From Actinoallomurus bryophytorum (GTDB lineage: Bacteria; Actinomycetota; Actinomycetes; Streptosporangiales; Streptosporangiaceae): a stretch of 64,000 bases of DNA. A model generated the notes under the pieces. It was given only the letters and a program-made list of their open reading frames with translations, was not told the origin of the DNA and ran no database searches. The stretch is taken from the NCBI RefSeq assembly GCF_006716425.1, contig NZ_VFOZ01000001.1, positions 3,906,001 to 3,970,000 of the forward strand, given 5' to 3'. Shown here piece by piece: positions 37,060 to 46,414 of this stretch. Each line of letters opens with the position of its first letter. Within the stretch, counting starts at the first letter, position 1. Made by a program: the position numbers and the translations under genes.

Positions 37060-37569
37060 TTTCCTCCCAACGGGCCGCAGGTGCTCCCAGGTGCATCATG
37101 CAGGTCCGCGCGCAACATGTCGACGCCCGCATCCGGCCATCCGAAACGTGCAACCTGGCCGGCGCACGTGCGCCTGAAATCCCGCCGGTCCGTTGGCCAT
37201 CGCGCCGATGGGGGTTCGCGCGATCCGGGAAGACCTGGCAGGGATCCTTTCACGACCGGGTCCTTCATGAGTGGTGCGCCACCGTCGCGGACGGCGCGAG
37301 CGGAGCGGCCGGTCTGGCGGAGCGGCCGGTCTGGCGGAGCGGCCGGTTTGGCGGAGCGGCCGGTCTGATGGCGGCGGCGCGCTCGAGAGGTCCGGCCGGC
37401 TCATCCTTCGACGGCAGCTCCCGGACGGCGGGAAGGCCTGGATACGCCGGTGCCGGGCCCGCGGGTACAGCGTTCGTCGCCCAAATGGGCGATTCACCCG
37501 GTCTTGTCCGTACGGGCTGGTAGCTTCATCCGGCGCACGGCACGGCGCGCTTGGATGTGGGGGATTCGG
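37060..37569. other. Intergenic region with 17-bp tandem repeat
   Basis: No gene is supported between the beta-helix and channel genes. The overlapping open frames here owe their length to GC bias. The region holds four copies of a 17-bp repeat at 37303-37370. No promoter motif is convincing. Confidence 0.5.
37303..37370. repeat. 17-bp tandem repeat, four copies
   Basis: Four consecutive copies of GAGCGGCCGGTCTGGCG. The third carries one substitution and the fourth has a degenerate end. The 17-bp period rotates the reading frame, so it is unlikely to be coding. Confidence 0.9.
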
Positions 37570-39441
37570 TTGGCTCAGGTGCGGTTGCGGGATCGCGGGC
37601 GGTACGCGTTCGACAACACCATGTCGAAGGGCCCGTCGGCGCTGATCGGCTGGCTCGGCCTGGCCTCAGCGATCCTCATCGTCGTGTTCGCCTCCCTGAC
37701 CGTGGCGCTCACCCCCGGCGACGCCGGTCACAACGGGCACTGGCCAGGGATGCTGTGGCGCACCCTGATGCGCGCCATCGACCCCGGAACCGTGGGCGGG
37801 GACACCGGCAGCCCGATGTACCTGGCGCTGATGCTGGCCGTCACGGTCGGCGGCATCTTCATCGTCAGTGCCCTGATCGGTGTGCTCACCACCGGTCTGG
37901 AAACCAAGATCGCTGACCTGCGCAAGGGCCACTCGAAGATCATCGAGCGGAACCACACCGTGCTGCTGGGCTGGTCGGATCAGGTCTTCACCGTGATCTC
38001 CGAACTCGGGAAGGCCAACGAGAGCCAGCGCCGCTCCTGCGTGGCGATCCTCGCCGACCAGGACAAGGTCGACATGGAAGAGGCGATCCGCCGCCACGTC
38101 GACCTCGGCAACACCCGGGTGGTCTGCCGCCGTGGTGACCCTCTCAAGGTCGCCGACCTGGACCTGGTCAGTCCGGACACGGCACGATCCATCATGGTCA
38201 TCGCGCCGCCCGCCGAGGATCCCGACACCCATGTGATCAAAGTGCTGCTCTCTCTCGGCGCGAGGGACTGGAGCTCGCACCGGCCCTCGGTCGTGGCCGC
38301 CGTGACCAACTCGGCGAACCTGCCCGCCGCGAGGCTCGCCGGCGGCTCTGCCGCGCACGTGATCGACGCCGATGACATCGGGGTCCGGCTGGTCGTCCAG
38401 TCCCACCGCCAATCCGGCCTGTCCACCGTCTGTACGGACCTGCTGGACTTCTCCGGCAACGAGTTCTACCTCCGGTCCGAACCGTCCCTGACGGGCAAGA
38501 CGTTCGGTGACGCGCTGGACGCGTACGAGCTCGGCATCTCGATCGGGCTACGGCGAACGGGTGGCACCGTGCTGGTGAACCCGCCCATGGACACCGTCAT
38601 CGAAACCGACGACCAGCTCATCGTGCTGGCCGAGGACGACCTGCTGGTCCGGCTCGCCGCCGGCCCTCCGCAGGTCGTGACCGATGCGATCAGCACCACC
38701 GAACCCGAGGGCGCCAAGCCCGCTCGTACGCTGCTGGTCGGCTGGAACCAGCGAGCCCCGAAGATCATCAGCCTGCTCGACGCGTTCGCCCAGCCAGGAT
38801 CGGTGCTGGACGTCGCGGCGTTCAGGGACGACCCGCGAAAGCGGCTCACCGATCCGGCCCACCTCACGATCGGCTTCACCAGCTGTGACCCCACCGACCG
38901 TGCCGCGCTGGAAGCCCTCGACGCCGGCTCGTACCAGCACGTCATCGTGCTCTCCGACGATGCCCACGCCCCGCAGCACGCCGACGCCCGTACTCTCGTC
39001 ACCTTGCTGCACCTGCGTGACATGGAAGAACGCATCGGTGATCCCTACTCGATCGTCAGCGAGCTCAACGACGAGGGCAACCGGGAGGTCGCCCAGGTCA
39101 CCAGGGCCGATGACTTCGTCGTCAGCGCCCGGCTCATCAGCCTGCTGCTGACCCAGCTGACCGAGAACCACCACCTGCGGGATGTGTTCGCCAGCCTGCT
39201 GGACCCGACCGGTTCGGAGATCTACCTCAAACCCGCCACCGACTACCTGCTCCCCGGCACGCCGGCGAACTTCGCCACCGTCATCGAAGCCGCACGCAGG
39301 CGAGGTCAGACGGCCCTGGGGTACCGCCGTCGCGAGGAGTTCCACCGGTCGCCCGCCTACGGCGTCGTGCTGAACCCCGACAAGGCCGCCCCGCTCACCC
39401 TGTCGGCCGACGACCGCGTCATCGTCCTGTCCGAACAGTGA
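37570..39441 (+). CDS. CASTOR/POLLUX-like ion channel with RCK (TrkA-N) domains
   Basis: About 623 residues from TTG 37570, which has GGGGGA 5 bases upstream; ATG 37555 is an alternative. The pattern RDRGRYAFDNTMSKGPSALIGW leads into helix 1. A pore region (MLWRTLMRAIDPGT) and helix 2 (VTVGGIFIVSALIGVLTTGLE) are followed by ETKIADLRKGHSKIIE. Two NAD-binding RCK-like modules follow (HTVLLGWSDQVFTVISEL and TLLVGWNQRAPKIISLLD). This is the layout of the bacterial relatives of plant CASTOR/POLLUX channels. It probably conducts cations under ligand control. Confidence 0.85.
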   Translation: MAQVRLRDRGRYAFDNTMSKGPSALIGWLGLASAILIVVFASLTVALTPGDAGHNGHWPGMLWRTLMRAIDPGTVGGDTGSPMYLALMLAVTVGGIFIVSALIGVLTTGLETKIADLRKGHSKIIERNHTVLLGWSDQVFTVISELGKANESQRRSCVAILADQDKVDMEEAIRRHVDLGNTRVVCRRGDPLKVADLDLVSPDTARSIMVIAPPAEDPDTHVIKVLLSLGARDWSSHRPSVVAAVTNSANLPAARLAGGSAAHVIDADDIGVRLVVQSHRQSGLSTVCTDLLDFSGNEFYLRSEPSLTGKTFGDALDAYELGISIGLRRTGGTVLVNPPMDTVIETDDQLIVLAEDDLLVRLAAGPPQVVTDAISTTEPEGAKPARTLLVGWNQRAPKIISLLDAFAQPGSVLDVAAFRDDPRKRLTDPAHLTIGFTSCDPTDRAALEALDAGSYQHVIVLSDDAHAPQHADARTLVTLLHLRDMEERIGDPYSIVSELNDEGNREVAQVTRADDFVVSARLISLLLTQLTENHHLRDVFASLLDPTGSEIYLKPATDYLLPGTPANFATVIEAARRRGQTALGYRRREEFHRSPAYGVVLNPDKAAPLTLSADDRVIVLSEQ

Positions 39442-39472
39442 CCTCGCCGCCGCTTGTGGCCGTTCGAAGACC

Positions 39473-41782
39473 CTAGAGTTTCTGTATCGGCGCGTAGCGG
39501 AGCACGAAGCGCTTGACGCCGTAGTCGCCGCCGAAATCAACGGTCGCGGCGGCCTTTTCACCGGCGCCGTCGACGGTGACGACCGTGCCCAGCCCGAACG
39601 CGTCGTGGACGACCCGGTCGCCCGCGGACAGGGCCGGAACCTCACGGTTGCCCGGCGAGCGTACGCCCGGCCGCTGGGCGACCGAGGCCATCGCCGGAGC
39701 GCCCGAGGCCTCGGAGCGCTGCCACTCGACCAGCGTCTCGGGGATCTCGGTGAGGAAACGCGAGGCCGGATTGTAGGACGGCGCGCCCCACGAGCTGCGC
39801 ATGGTCGCGCGGGAGACGTAGAGCCGCTGCCGGGCGCGGGTGATGCCGACGTAGGCGAGCCGCCGCTCCTCCTCCAGCTGCTTGGGGTCGCCGAGCGAGC
39901 GCAGGTGCGGGAAGACGCCGTCCTCCATGCCGGTGAGGAAGACGACGGGGAACTCCAGGCCCTTGGCGGTGTGCAGCGTCATCAGCGTGACGACGCCGTC
40001 GCCGCCCTCGGGGCTGCGCTCGCCGGGCGGGACGACGCCGTTCTGCCCGCCGGGAATCTGGTCGGCGTCGGCGACGAGCGCGACCTGCTCCAGGAACTCA
40101 ACGAGCCGGCCCTCGGCGGGACGCTCCCGTACCTCCTCGCCCTCGGCGGGCTGGACCGCCAGCACGCCCGTCGCGAGGCGCTCCTCGAACTCGGCCGCCA
40201 CCGACTCCATCTCGCGGAGGTTCTCGATGCGGGTCTCGTCCTGCGGGTCGCGCGAGCCTTCGAGCTCGGCGAGGTAGCCGCTCTTGGTCAGGATGGCCTC
40301 GACGAGCTCGGCCGGCGTGGAGGTCTCCACCATCTCGCCCAGCTCGTCCAGGAGCGCGACGAAGTCCTTGATCTGGTTGAGCGACCGGGTGGCGATGGCC
40401 GGCGCCTCGTCGGCCCGCCGCAGCGCCTGCCAGAACGAGATGCGCTCGCGCCCTGCGAGCGCCTCGACACAGGCCTCGGCACGGTCGCCGATGCCGCGCT
40501 TGGGGACGTTGAGGATGCGCCGCAGGCTCACGGTGTCCTCGGGGTTGCCCAGGACACGCAGGTAGGCGAGCAGGTCGCGGATCTCCTTGCGCTCGTAGAA
40601 CCGGACGCCCCCGACGACCTTGTACGGCAGGCCGACGCGGATGAAGACCTCTTCGAACACACGTGACTGCGCGTTGGTGCGGTAGAAGATCGCCACCTGA
40701 CCGGGCTTGATCTCCTCGTCGTCGGTGAGCCGGTCGATCTCCTGCGCGACGAACGCCGCCTCGTCGTGCTCGTTGTCGGCGACGTAGCCGGTGACGTTGG
40801 GCCCGTTGCCCTGGTCGGACCACAGGCGCTTCGGCTTGCGGTCGGCGTTGCGCTCGATCACCGCGTTGGCCGCCGACAGGATCGTCTGCGTGGAGCGGTA
40901 GTTCTGCTCCAGCAGGATGACGCTCGCGTCGGGGTAGTCGCGCTCGAACTCCAGGATGTTGCGGATCGTCGCGCCGCGGAAGGCGTAGATCGACTGGTCG
41001 GCGTCGCCGACCACGCACAGCTCGGCGGGTTTGAGTCCCTCGTCGTCGCCCTGCTGGCCGACCAGCTCGCGGACCAGGACGTACTGCGCGTGGTTGGTGT
41101 CCTGGTATTCGTCCACGAGCACGTGACGGAACCGCCGCCGGTAGTGCTCGGCGACGTCCGGGAACGCCTGCAGGAGGTTGACGGTCGTCATGATCAGATC
41201 GTCGAAGTCCAGCGCGCCGGCCTGCTGAAGCCGCGCCTGGTAGGTCTCGTACGCCTCGGCGAGCGTCTTTTCGAGATGGGTCGACGCCTGGGACTTGAAG
41301 GTCTCGTAGTCGATGAGCTCGTTCTTGAGGTTGGAGACCTGGGCGGAGAAACCGCGCGGCGGGTAACGCTTGGGGTCCAGGTCGAGCTCCCGGCAGACCA
41401 GCGCCATCAGGCGTTGTGAGTCGGCCTGGTCATAGATCGAGAAACCGCTGGGGAACCCGAGCCGCTTCGCCTCACGACGCAGGATGCGCACGCAGGCGGA
41501 GTGGAACGTCATCACCCACATCGCACGGGAACGGTTGCCGACGAGCGCCTCGACGCGCTCTCTCATCTCACCGGCGGCCTTGTTGGTGAACGTGATCGCC
41601 ATGATCTCCGCGGGCTGAACGTCACGCTCGGCGAGGAGGTAGGCGATGCGGTGGGTGAGCACACGGGTCTTACCCGAGCCGGCTCCGGCCACGATCAGCA
41701 ACGGACCGCCGTGATGCACGACCGCCGCGCGCTGAGCGTCGTTGAGGCCGTCGAGAAGGGGATGGCTTACAAGCGTCGACAC
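39473..41782 (-). CDS. pcrA: ATP-dependent DNA helicase PcrA/UvrD
   Basis: 769 residues, superfamily 1A. Seen are the Q-motif/GLNDAQRAAV start, Walker A GAGSGKT at 33-39, TFTNKAAGEMRERV, the Walker B motif LVDEYQDTNHAQY, the QNYRSTQTIL motif, VTLMTLHTAKGLEFPVVFLTGMEDG and VGITRARQRLYVSRA. A C-terminal Tudor-like tail (GTVVTVDG) is present. It is a 3'-5' helicase in repair and replication restart. It is convergent with the channel gene. Confidence 0.96.
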   Translation of the reverse strand: MSTLVSHPLLDGLNDAQRAAVVHHGGPLLIVAGAGSGKTRVLTHRIAYLLAERDVQPAEIMAITFTNKAAGEMRERVEALVGNRSRAMWVMTFHSACVRILRREAKRLGFPSGFSIYDQADSQRLMALVCRELDLDPKRYPPRGFSAQVSNLKNELIDYETFKSQASTHLEKTLAEAYETYQARLQQAGALDFDDLIMTTVNLLQAFPDVAEHYRRRFRHVLVDEYQDTNHAQYVLVRELVGQQGDDEGLKPAELCVVGDADQSIYAFRGATIRNILEFERDYPDASVILLEQNYRSTQTILSAANAVIERNADRKPKRLWSDQGNGPNVTGYVADNEHDEAAFVAQEIDRLTDDEEIKPGQVAIFYRTNAQSRVFEEVFIRVGLPYKVVGGVRFYERKEIRDLLAYLRVLGNPEDTVSLRRILNVPKRGIGDRAEACVEALAGRERISFWQALRRADEAPAIATRSLNQIKDFVALLDELGEMVETSTPAELVEAILTKSGYLAELEGSRDPQDETRIENLREMESVAAEFEERLATGVLAVQPAEGEEVRERPAEGRLVEFLEQVALVADADQIPGGQNGVVPPGERSPEGGDGVVTLMTLHTAKGLEFPVVFLTGMEDGVFPHLRSLGDPKQLEEERRLAYVGITRARQRLYVSRATMRSSWGAPSYNPASRFLTEIPETLVEWQRSEASGAPAMASVAQRPGVRSPGNREVPALSAGDRVVHDAFGLGTVVTVDGAGEKAAATVDFGGDYGVKRFVLRYAPIQKL

Positions 41783-41847
41783 TCAAAGAAGCCTACGGCC
41801 TACCGCCGACATCCGGCGGCGAGCCACGGGAACGAACCACGGCGGCA

Positions 41848-42075
41848 GCGGTTATCCACAGCTCGGCCGAGACCTGTTCCCCCGGTCGCTTCCCCTTGGA
41901 CAATAGGAGTGGGCTGGAGCCCCCTGGGCGGGCGGGGAGTGCCTGGGCGGGCGGGGAGCCCCAAGGGCGGGCGAGGAGTGCCTGGGCGGGCGGGGAATGC
42001 CAGGGCGGGCGGCGCCCCCCGGACGAGCTGGAGCCCCCAGGGCGGGCGGGAGCTTCCAGGGCGGGCGGGAGTGTG
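41848..42075 (+). repeat. TTATCCACA-led minisatellite element, copy 1
   Basis: In order: GCGGTTATCCACAGC (41848-41862, containing a perfect DnaA-box consensus), 40 bases, ATAGGAGTGGG (41903-41913), 6 bases, CCCCCTGGGCGGG (41920-41932). About eight imperfect copies of a 19-bp unit follow (GGAG, then YSCCYRGGGCGGGCG) to about 42075. The same three blocks at identical spacing occur in reverse orientation at 58245-58329. No gene is supported in 41783-42172. The single box and lack of oriC genes argue against a replication origin. Confidence 0.8.
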
Positions 42076-42172
42076 GGCGTCTCGGCGGACGGGGAGCCTT
42101 CGCGTGATCCTGGCATCACGGGGACGTGTAGGGGTGCCTTCTGTCGCAGGCGGTTCGCTGGTTGACCGGCAC

Positions 42173-42325
42173 TTACCGCAAGGCGGCCCGTACGGCGCGA
42201 GGAGTGTCGCTCACGTCCGGCTTCTTGCTGTCGCGGAGGCCGCTGTTACCGGAGAGGTTCGCGACTTCTACACAGTCGCTGTTCTCGATGCCCTGACTCC
42301 GGCTCGACTTACGCCATCGGATCAT
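42173..42325 (-). CDS. Short DUF397-family protein
   Basis: 50 residues from ATG 42325, with a strong AAGGAGG 9 bases upstream. WRKSSRSQGIENSDCVEVAN and GNSGLRDSKKPD are the DUF397 hallmarks (WRKSS, DCVEVA, VRDSK). The usual end (roughly RFSPAEWRAF) is missing and the protein stops after VSDTPRAVRAALR, so it is C-terminally shortened. DUF397 genes normally accompany an XRE regulator; none is adjacent here. It is too short to show in routine gene finding. Confidence 0.75.
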   Translation of the reverse strand: MIRWRKSSRSQGIENSDCVEVANLSGNSGLRDSKKPDVSDTPRAVRAALR

Positions 42326-42432
42326 GGCGGATGACCTCCTTCGTCTGTTCTATCAACCTTCGAAAAGAGTCTTCGGGTGATATCCGCCGGGCGGGGGAGC
42401 GTACGCCCGGTGTGACGCCCCCCAAGACCGGA

Positions 42433-42825
42433 TCACGTCTTGCGGAACTGATACGCCTCTCCGGCCGCGGTGGTCACTCCGGCCACATCGGCACCGCCGG
42501 CAGCGGCCGACGCGGCCGCCACCGCGCCCTCCACGAAAGGCGCGTCGGCCAGGACGACCTCGGTGTCCTCCTCAAGGTCCTCCAGGTAGGTCTTCGCCGT
42601 CAGGACCGAGCTGCCGAGGTCGGCGATCAGCACGACTCCGCCGCCCCCGTCGGCCTTGCGTACCGCCGCCTCGAGCAGGTCGATGCTCGTGCCCAGTCCG
42701 CCGTCCTCGGTGCCTCCGGCGGGCTCCACGGAGACCTCGCCGACGCCCATCTGGCGCGCGAGTTCGGCCGCGCCCTCGGCGAGCGCCCGGCTGTGTGAGA
42801 TCAGCACGATTCCCACGTTGGCCAT
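42433..42825 (-). CDS. dhaM: Dihydroxyacetone kinase phosphotransfer subunit DhaM
   Basis: 130 residues of the EIIA-mannose type. VGIVLISHSRALAEG places the phosphorylated His at residue 11, and GGTEDGGLGTSIDLL and VVLIADLGSSVLTAK are typical. Unlike the E. coli protein it has only the EIIA domain, with no HPr or EI fusion, so it depends on the general PTS for phosphate. It passes phosphate to ADP held on DhaL. It is the last gene of dhaKLM, 10 bp after dhaL. Confidence 0.92.
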   Translation of the reverse strand: MANVGIVLISHSRALAEGAAELARQMGVGEVSVEPAGGTEDGGLGTSIDLLEAAVRKADGGGGVVLIADLGSSVLTAKTYLEDLEEDTEVVLADAPFVEGAVAAASAAAGGADVAGVTTAAGEAYQFRKT

Positions 42826-42835
42826 TCGTTCCCCC

Positions 42836-43444
42836 TCAGGACCGGCCGGCCACGTCGGCCAGGGCGCGGAAGAGCAGCACGGTCGAGGCGGCGCCGGGGT
42901 CGAGGTGGCCCACGCTGCGCGGCCCCAGATAGCTGGCCCGCCCCTTGCGTGCCTGGAGCGCCACGGTCGCCTCGGCGCCCTTCTCCGCGCCGTCCAGCGC
43001 GGCTCGTGTCGCCGCCGCGAGACCCTCGCCGGCCGCTCCCTCGTACGCGGCGACCGCCGGGGTCAGGGCGTCGACCATGGTCTTGTCGCCCTCCTCGGCC
43101 TTGCCCAGCTCCTTGATGCCCTCAAGCGCGGCGCGAAGGGCCGCGCCGAGTCCGGCGGCGTCGACCTCGGTCGCGTCGCCGAACGCCTTGCCCGCGCGGC
43201 GCAGCGCGGTGCCGTACAGCGGTCCGGACGCTCCGCCGGTCTTGGAGACCAGCGTGCGGCCCGCGGTCATCAGCACCTTGCCGGGCGGCAGGTCCGAGTC
43301 CAGCGCGGCCACGGCGGCGCGCAGGCCGCGGTCGAGGTTCGTCCCGTGGTCACCGTCGCCGATGTCCGAGTCGAGCCTCGTCAGCCGCGAGGCGTCGGCG
43401 GTGACCAGCTCGGAGAACCGCACGATCCATTGGCGTACGTCCAT
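42836..43444 (-). CDS. dhaL: Dihydroxyacetone kinase ADP-binding subunit DhaL
   Basis: 202 residues from the ATG that gives [14 protein letters not shown]. The metal/ADP site is LDSDIGDGDHGTNLDRG, followed by SKTGGASGPLYGTALRRAG and GDKTMVDALTPA; the end ARKGRASYLGPRSVGHLDPGA is typical. It works with DhaK and DhaM to phosphorylate dihydroxyacetone. Its start codon overlaps the dhaK stop (TGATG), so the two are coupled. Confidence 0.94.
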   Translation of the reverse strand: MDVRQWIVRFSELVTADASRLTRLDSDIGDGDHGTNLDRGLRAAVAALDSDLPPGKVLMTAGRTLVSKTGGASGPLYGTALRRAGKAFGDATEVDAAGLGAALRAALEGIKELGKAEEGDKTMVDALTPAVAAYEGAAGEGLAAATRAALDGAEKGAEATVALQARKGRASYLGPRSVGHLDPGAASTVLLFRALADVAGRS

Positions 43445-44439
43445 CAGCGTCCCCATCGCAGGCCGGGCGTCTCCACCGGCGCGTCCCACAGCTCGGCGAG
43501 CCGCGGCGTCAGCCGGCAGACCGAGATCATGCACCCGGCCATGTCCAGGCTCGTCACGTAGTTGCCGACCAGGCGGCGCGAGACGGTGGCCCCGTGCCCG
43601 GTCAGCCATTTGTCCGCCGCGGCGTACGCGCCGTACAGCTCCATCAGCGGGGTTCCGCCCATGCCGTTGACCATGACGAGCACGTCGGACCCGGACAGCG
43701 GCATGTCGTCGTTGATCGCGGACAGCGAGAAGTCGACGATCTCCGTGGCGGTCCGGAGCTTCGTACGCTCGCGGCCGGGCTCCCCGTGGATGCCGATGCC
43801 CAGCTCGATCTCGTCCTCGCCGAGCTCGAAGGTGGGCCGTCCCGCGGCCGGGACCGTACACGCGGTCAGGGCGACGCCGAACGACCGGCTCCGCTCGTTG
43901 ACCTCGGTGGCCACGGCTGCCACGTCCGCCACAGCACCATCCGCCTCGGCGAGCGCGCCAGCGATCTTCTCGACGAAGACCGTCGCGCCGGTGCCACGGC
44001 GTCCGGCCGTGAACGTGCTGTCCTGCACCGCGACGTCGTCGTCGATCACGACGGGGATGACCTCGATGTCCTCGTCGTCGGCAAGCTCGGCCGCCATCTG
44101 GAAATTCAGCACGTCGCCGGTGTAGTTCTTCACGATGTGGACGACCCCGGCCCCACCGGAGACGGCGGTCGTCGCGGCGAGGATCTGGTCGGGCACCGGG
44201 GAGGTGAACACCTCTCCAGGGCAGGCGGCGTCGAGCATGCCGTACCCCACGAACCCTCCGTGCAACGGCTCGTGCCCGGAACCTCCCCCGGAGATGAGCC
44301 CGACCTTGCCCGTACGCGGCGCGTCGGCGCGCACGATGATCCGTTGGTCCAGGTCCACGCGCAGGGACGGGTGGGCCGCGGCCATGCCGCGCAGGGCGTC
44401 GAGGACTACGTCGTCAACGGCGTCAATCAGTTTCTTCAT
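43444..44439 (-). CDS. dhaK: Dihydroxyacetone kinase substrate-binding subunit DhaK
   Basis: 331 residues from ATG 44439. [19 protein letters not shown] binds substrate, and GIGIHGEPG carries His218, equivalent to the residue that holds dihydroxyacetone covalently in E. coli DhaK. FVEKIAGA and [12 protein letters not shown] are further signatures. With glpD elsewhere in the window it feeds C3 units into glycolysis as dihydroxyacetone phosphate. It is the first gene of the dhaKLM operon. Confidence 0.96.
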   Translation of the reverse strand: MKKLIDAVDDVVLDALRGMAAAHPSLRVDLDQRIIVRADAPRTGKVGLISGGGSGHEPLHGGFVGYGMLDAACPGEVFTSPVPDQILAATTAVSGGAGVVHIVKNYTGDVLNFQMAAELADDEDIEVIPVVIDDDVAVQDSTFTAGRRGTGATVFVEKIAGALAEADGAVADVAAVATEVNERSRSFGVALTACTVPAAGRPTFELGEDEIELGIGIHGEPGRERTKLRTATEIVDFSLSAINDDMPLSGSDVLVMVNGMGGTPLMELYGAYAAADKWLTGHGATVSRRLVGNYVTSLDMAGCMISVCRLTPRLAELWDAPVETPGLRWGR

Positions 44440-44540
44440 CTGTCCGGAATACCCCGCCAACACGCAAAACGCCAGAGTCGGAGGGGGACGGCAGGGTAAA
44501 GCCCGTGTGTTCTTCATGAGCGCTTTCCTAGGATGTGACC

Positions 44541-45251
44541 GTGATCGAAGACGTGGCACGCGCGCTGATGGTGATGGCCCACCCCGACGATGTCGACTTC
44601 TCCGCGGCCGGGACGGTGGCGACCTGGACCGACGCGGGCATTGAGGTGACGTACCTCATCGTGACCGACGGCGACGCGGGAGGCTTCGACGACGACGTGC
44701 CGCGAGAGGAGATCGCACCGCTGCGCCGCGCCGAGCAGCGGGCCGCCGCCAAATGCGTGGGCGTCACCGACGTCCGCTTCCTCGGCTATCCCGACGGACG
44801 GGTGGAGGCGACCCTCGACCTCCGGCGTGACATCGCGCGGGTCATCCGGCAGGTGCGTCCCGACCGGGTGGTGGTGCCGAGCCCGGAGCGCAACTACCAG
44901 CGCCTGGCCCCGAGCCACCCCGACCACCGCGCGGTGGGCTCGGCCGCCCTGGACGCCGTGTACCCGGACGCACGCAACCCCTACGCCTTCCCCGAGCTGC
45001 GTGCCGAGGGCCACGAGGCGTGGACCGTACGCGAGGTGTGGATCTCTGCCGCAGGGTCGGGCGAGCACCTCGTCGACATCACCGAGGTGTTCGATCGCAA
45101 GGTGGCGGCGCTGCGGGCGCACGCCAGCCAGATCTCCGAGACCGCCGACCTCGAGGGAATGCTGCGCGGTTTCCTGTCCGCCAACGCCGAGCGCGGCGGC
45201 CTCGCCGAGGGGCGTCTGGCCGAGGCGTTCCAGATCATCCCCGCGGCGTGA
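44541..45251 (+). CDS. PIG-L family deacetylase
   Basis: 236 residues from GTG 44541 (AGGA 7 bases upstream); an in-frame GTG at 44535 is also possible. The zinc motif [13 protein letters not shown] and the second site [16 protein letters not shown] are those of GlcNAc-PI de-N-acetylase/MshB-type enzymes. The substrate may be a GlcNAc conjugate, mycothiol-related or antibiotic-like; nothing local decides. It is followed at once by a nucleoside hydrolase. Confidence 0.9.
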   Translation: MIEDVARALMVMAHPDDVDFSAAGTVATWTDAGIEVTYLIVTDGDAGGFDDDVPREEIAPLRRAEQRAAAKCVGVTDVRFLGYPDGRVEATLDLRRDIARVIRQVRPDRVVVPSPERNYQRLAPSHPDHRAVGSAALDAVYPDARNPYAFPELRAEGHEAWTVREVWISAAGSGEHLVDITEVFDRKVAALRAHASQISETADLEGMLRGFLSANAERGGLAEGRLAEAFQIIPAA

Positions 45252-45268
45252 CTTTCCCCGGAGAACCC

Positions 45269-46210
45269 TTGAAGACCAGGATCCTGCTCGACTGCGACAC
45301 CGGGATCGACGACGCCCTGACGCTGCTCTACCTGGCCTCGCTGGTCAGGTCCGGTGAGGTCGACCTCGTCGCCGTCGGCACGGTGCACGGCAACGTCGCT
45401 CCGGAGATCGGTGCGCTCAACACCCTGCGGGTGCTGGAGCGTGCGGGGCTGCACGACGTGCCGGTGGCGGTCGGTGCCGCCCGGCCGATGGCCCAGGAGG
45501 TCGCGTACGCCCACGACTGGCACGGTACGGACGGCCTCGGCGAGACCGGGCTGCCGGAGCCCTCGGGCCGTCCGGGTGACATCTCCGCGCCGGAGCAGAT
45601 CATCCGGCTGGCCAGGGCGCACCCCGGCGAGCTGAGCCTGCTGGCGGTGGGCCCGCTGACCAACCTCGCCATCGCGCTCCTGCTCGAACCCGCGCTGCCC
45701 GGCATGTTCCGCGAGGTCGTCGTGATGGGTGGGGCCTTCGAGTACGGCGGCAACATGACGAGCCACGCCGAGGCGAACGTCTGGCACGACCCCGAGGCGG
45801 CCGAGCTCGTCTTCGCCGCGGGCTGGCCGGTCACGCTGGTGCCGCTCGACGCGACCCACCCGACCGCGCTGGACGGCGAGTGGCTGGACAGGCTGGCGGC
45901 GGCGGAGGGCGACGTCGCCCGGTTCGCCGCCCGGATCCTGGAGTTCTACGTCACGGCCTACGAACGCTCGCTGGGCGTACGGGGCGCGGTGATCCACGAC
46001 GCGCTCGCCGCCATGCTGACCGTCGATCCCTCGCTCGGGGAGTACGCCGAACGGCCGGTACGGGTCGAGCTGCGCGGCGACCGTACGCGCGGCGCGACGC
46101 TCTGGGACCGGCGGTTGTACGCCGACGAAGGCGGCCGCCCGCCGGTCAAGGTCGTGGTGCGCACCGACGTCGAGGCCTTCCGGGAGCGCCTGCTCGCGAG
46201 CCTGCTCTGA
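45269..46210 (+). CDS. Inosine-uridine preferring nucleoside hydrolase family protein
   Basis: 313 residues from TTG 45269, with GGAG 5 bases upstream; GTG 45248, overlapping the previous stop, is the alternative. The calcium-binding LLDCDTGIDDALTLLYL (the DxDxGxDDA signature) is at the N-terminus, with VVVMGGAFEYGGNMTSHAEANVWHDPEAA and VPLDATH later. It should release the base from ribonucleosides for salvage. It is probably co-transcribed with the PIG-L gene. Confidence 0.92.
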   Translation: MKTRILLDCDTGIDDALTLLYLASLVRSGEVDLVAVGTVHGNVAPEIGALNTLRVLERAGLHDVPVAVGAARPMAQEVAYAHDWHGTDGLGETGLPEPSGRPGDISAPEQIIRLARAHPGELSLLAVGPLTNLAIALLLEPALPGMFREVVVMGGAFEYGGNMTSHAEANVWHDPEAAELVFAAGWPVTLVPLDATHPTALDGEWLDRLAAAEGDVARFAARILEFYVTAYERSLGVRGAVIHDALAAMLTVDPSLGEYAERPVRVELRGDRTRGATLWDRRLYADEGGRPPVKVVVRTDVEAFRERLLASLL

Positions 46211-46414
46211 CGGTGGGTGGGGGGCTGGCCACGGACCGTTTCGTGTGCTGTGATCGCGGTATGTCCGACGGCCCCGGGATCCTGCTCGACGTCTTCTGGG
46301 TGAGCCGTCGCCTCTACCTGTTCGACCAGCTCAGTCGCAGGGGTCGCAGGCCGGTGCCTGCAGGCCGCCTGCGGCCCGCCCCGGTTTCCCACCACGGAGA
46401 GAAGGAGCGGTCGA

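Noticed and set aside
41852-41860. Perfect DnaA box as a possible replication origin
   Set aside because: Only one box is present here and one at 58317-58325; oriC in actinomycetes has many boxes between dnaA and dnaN, which are absent.
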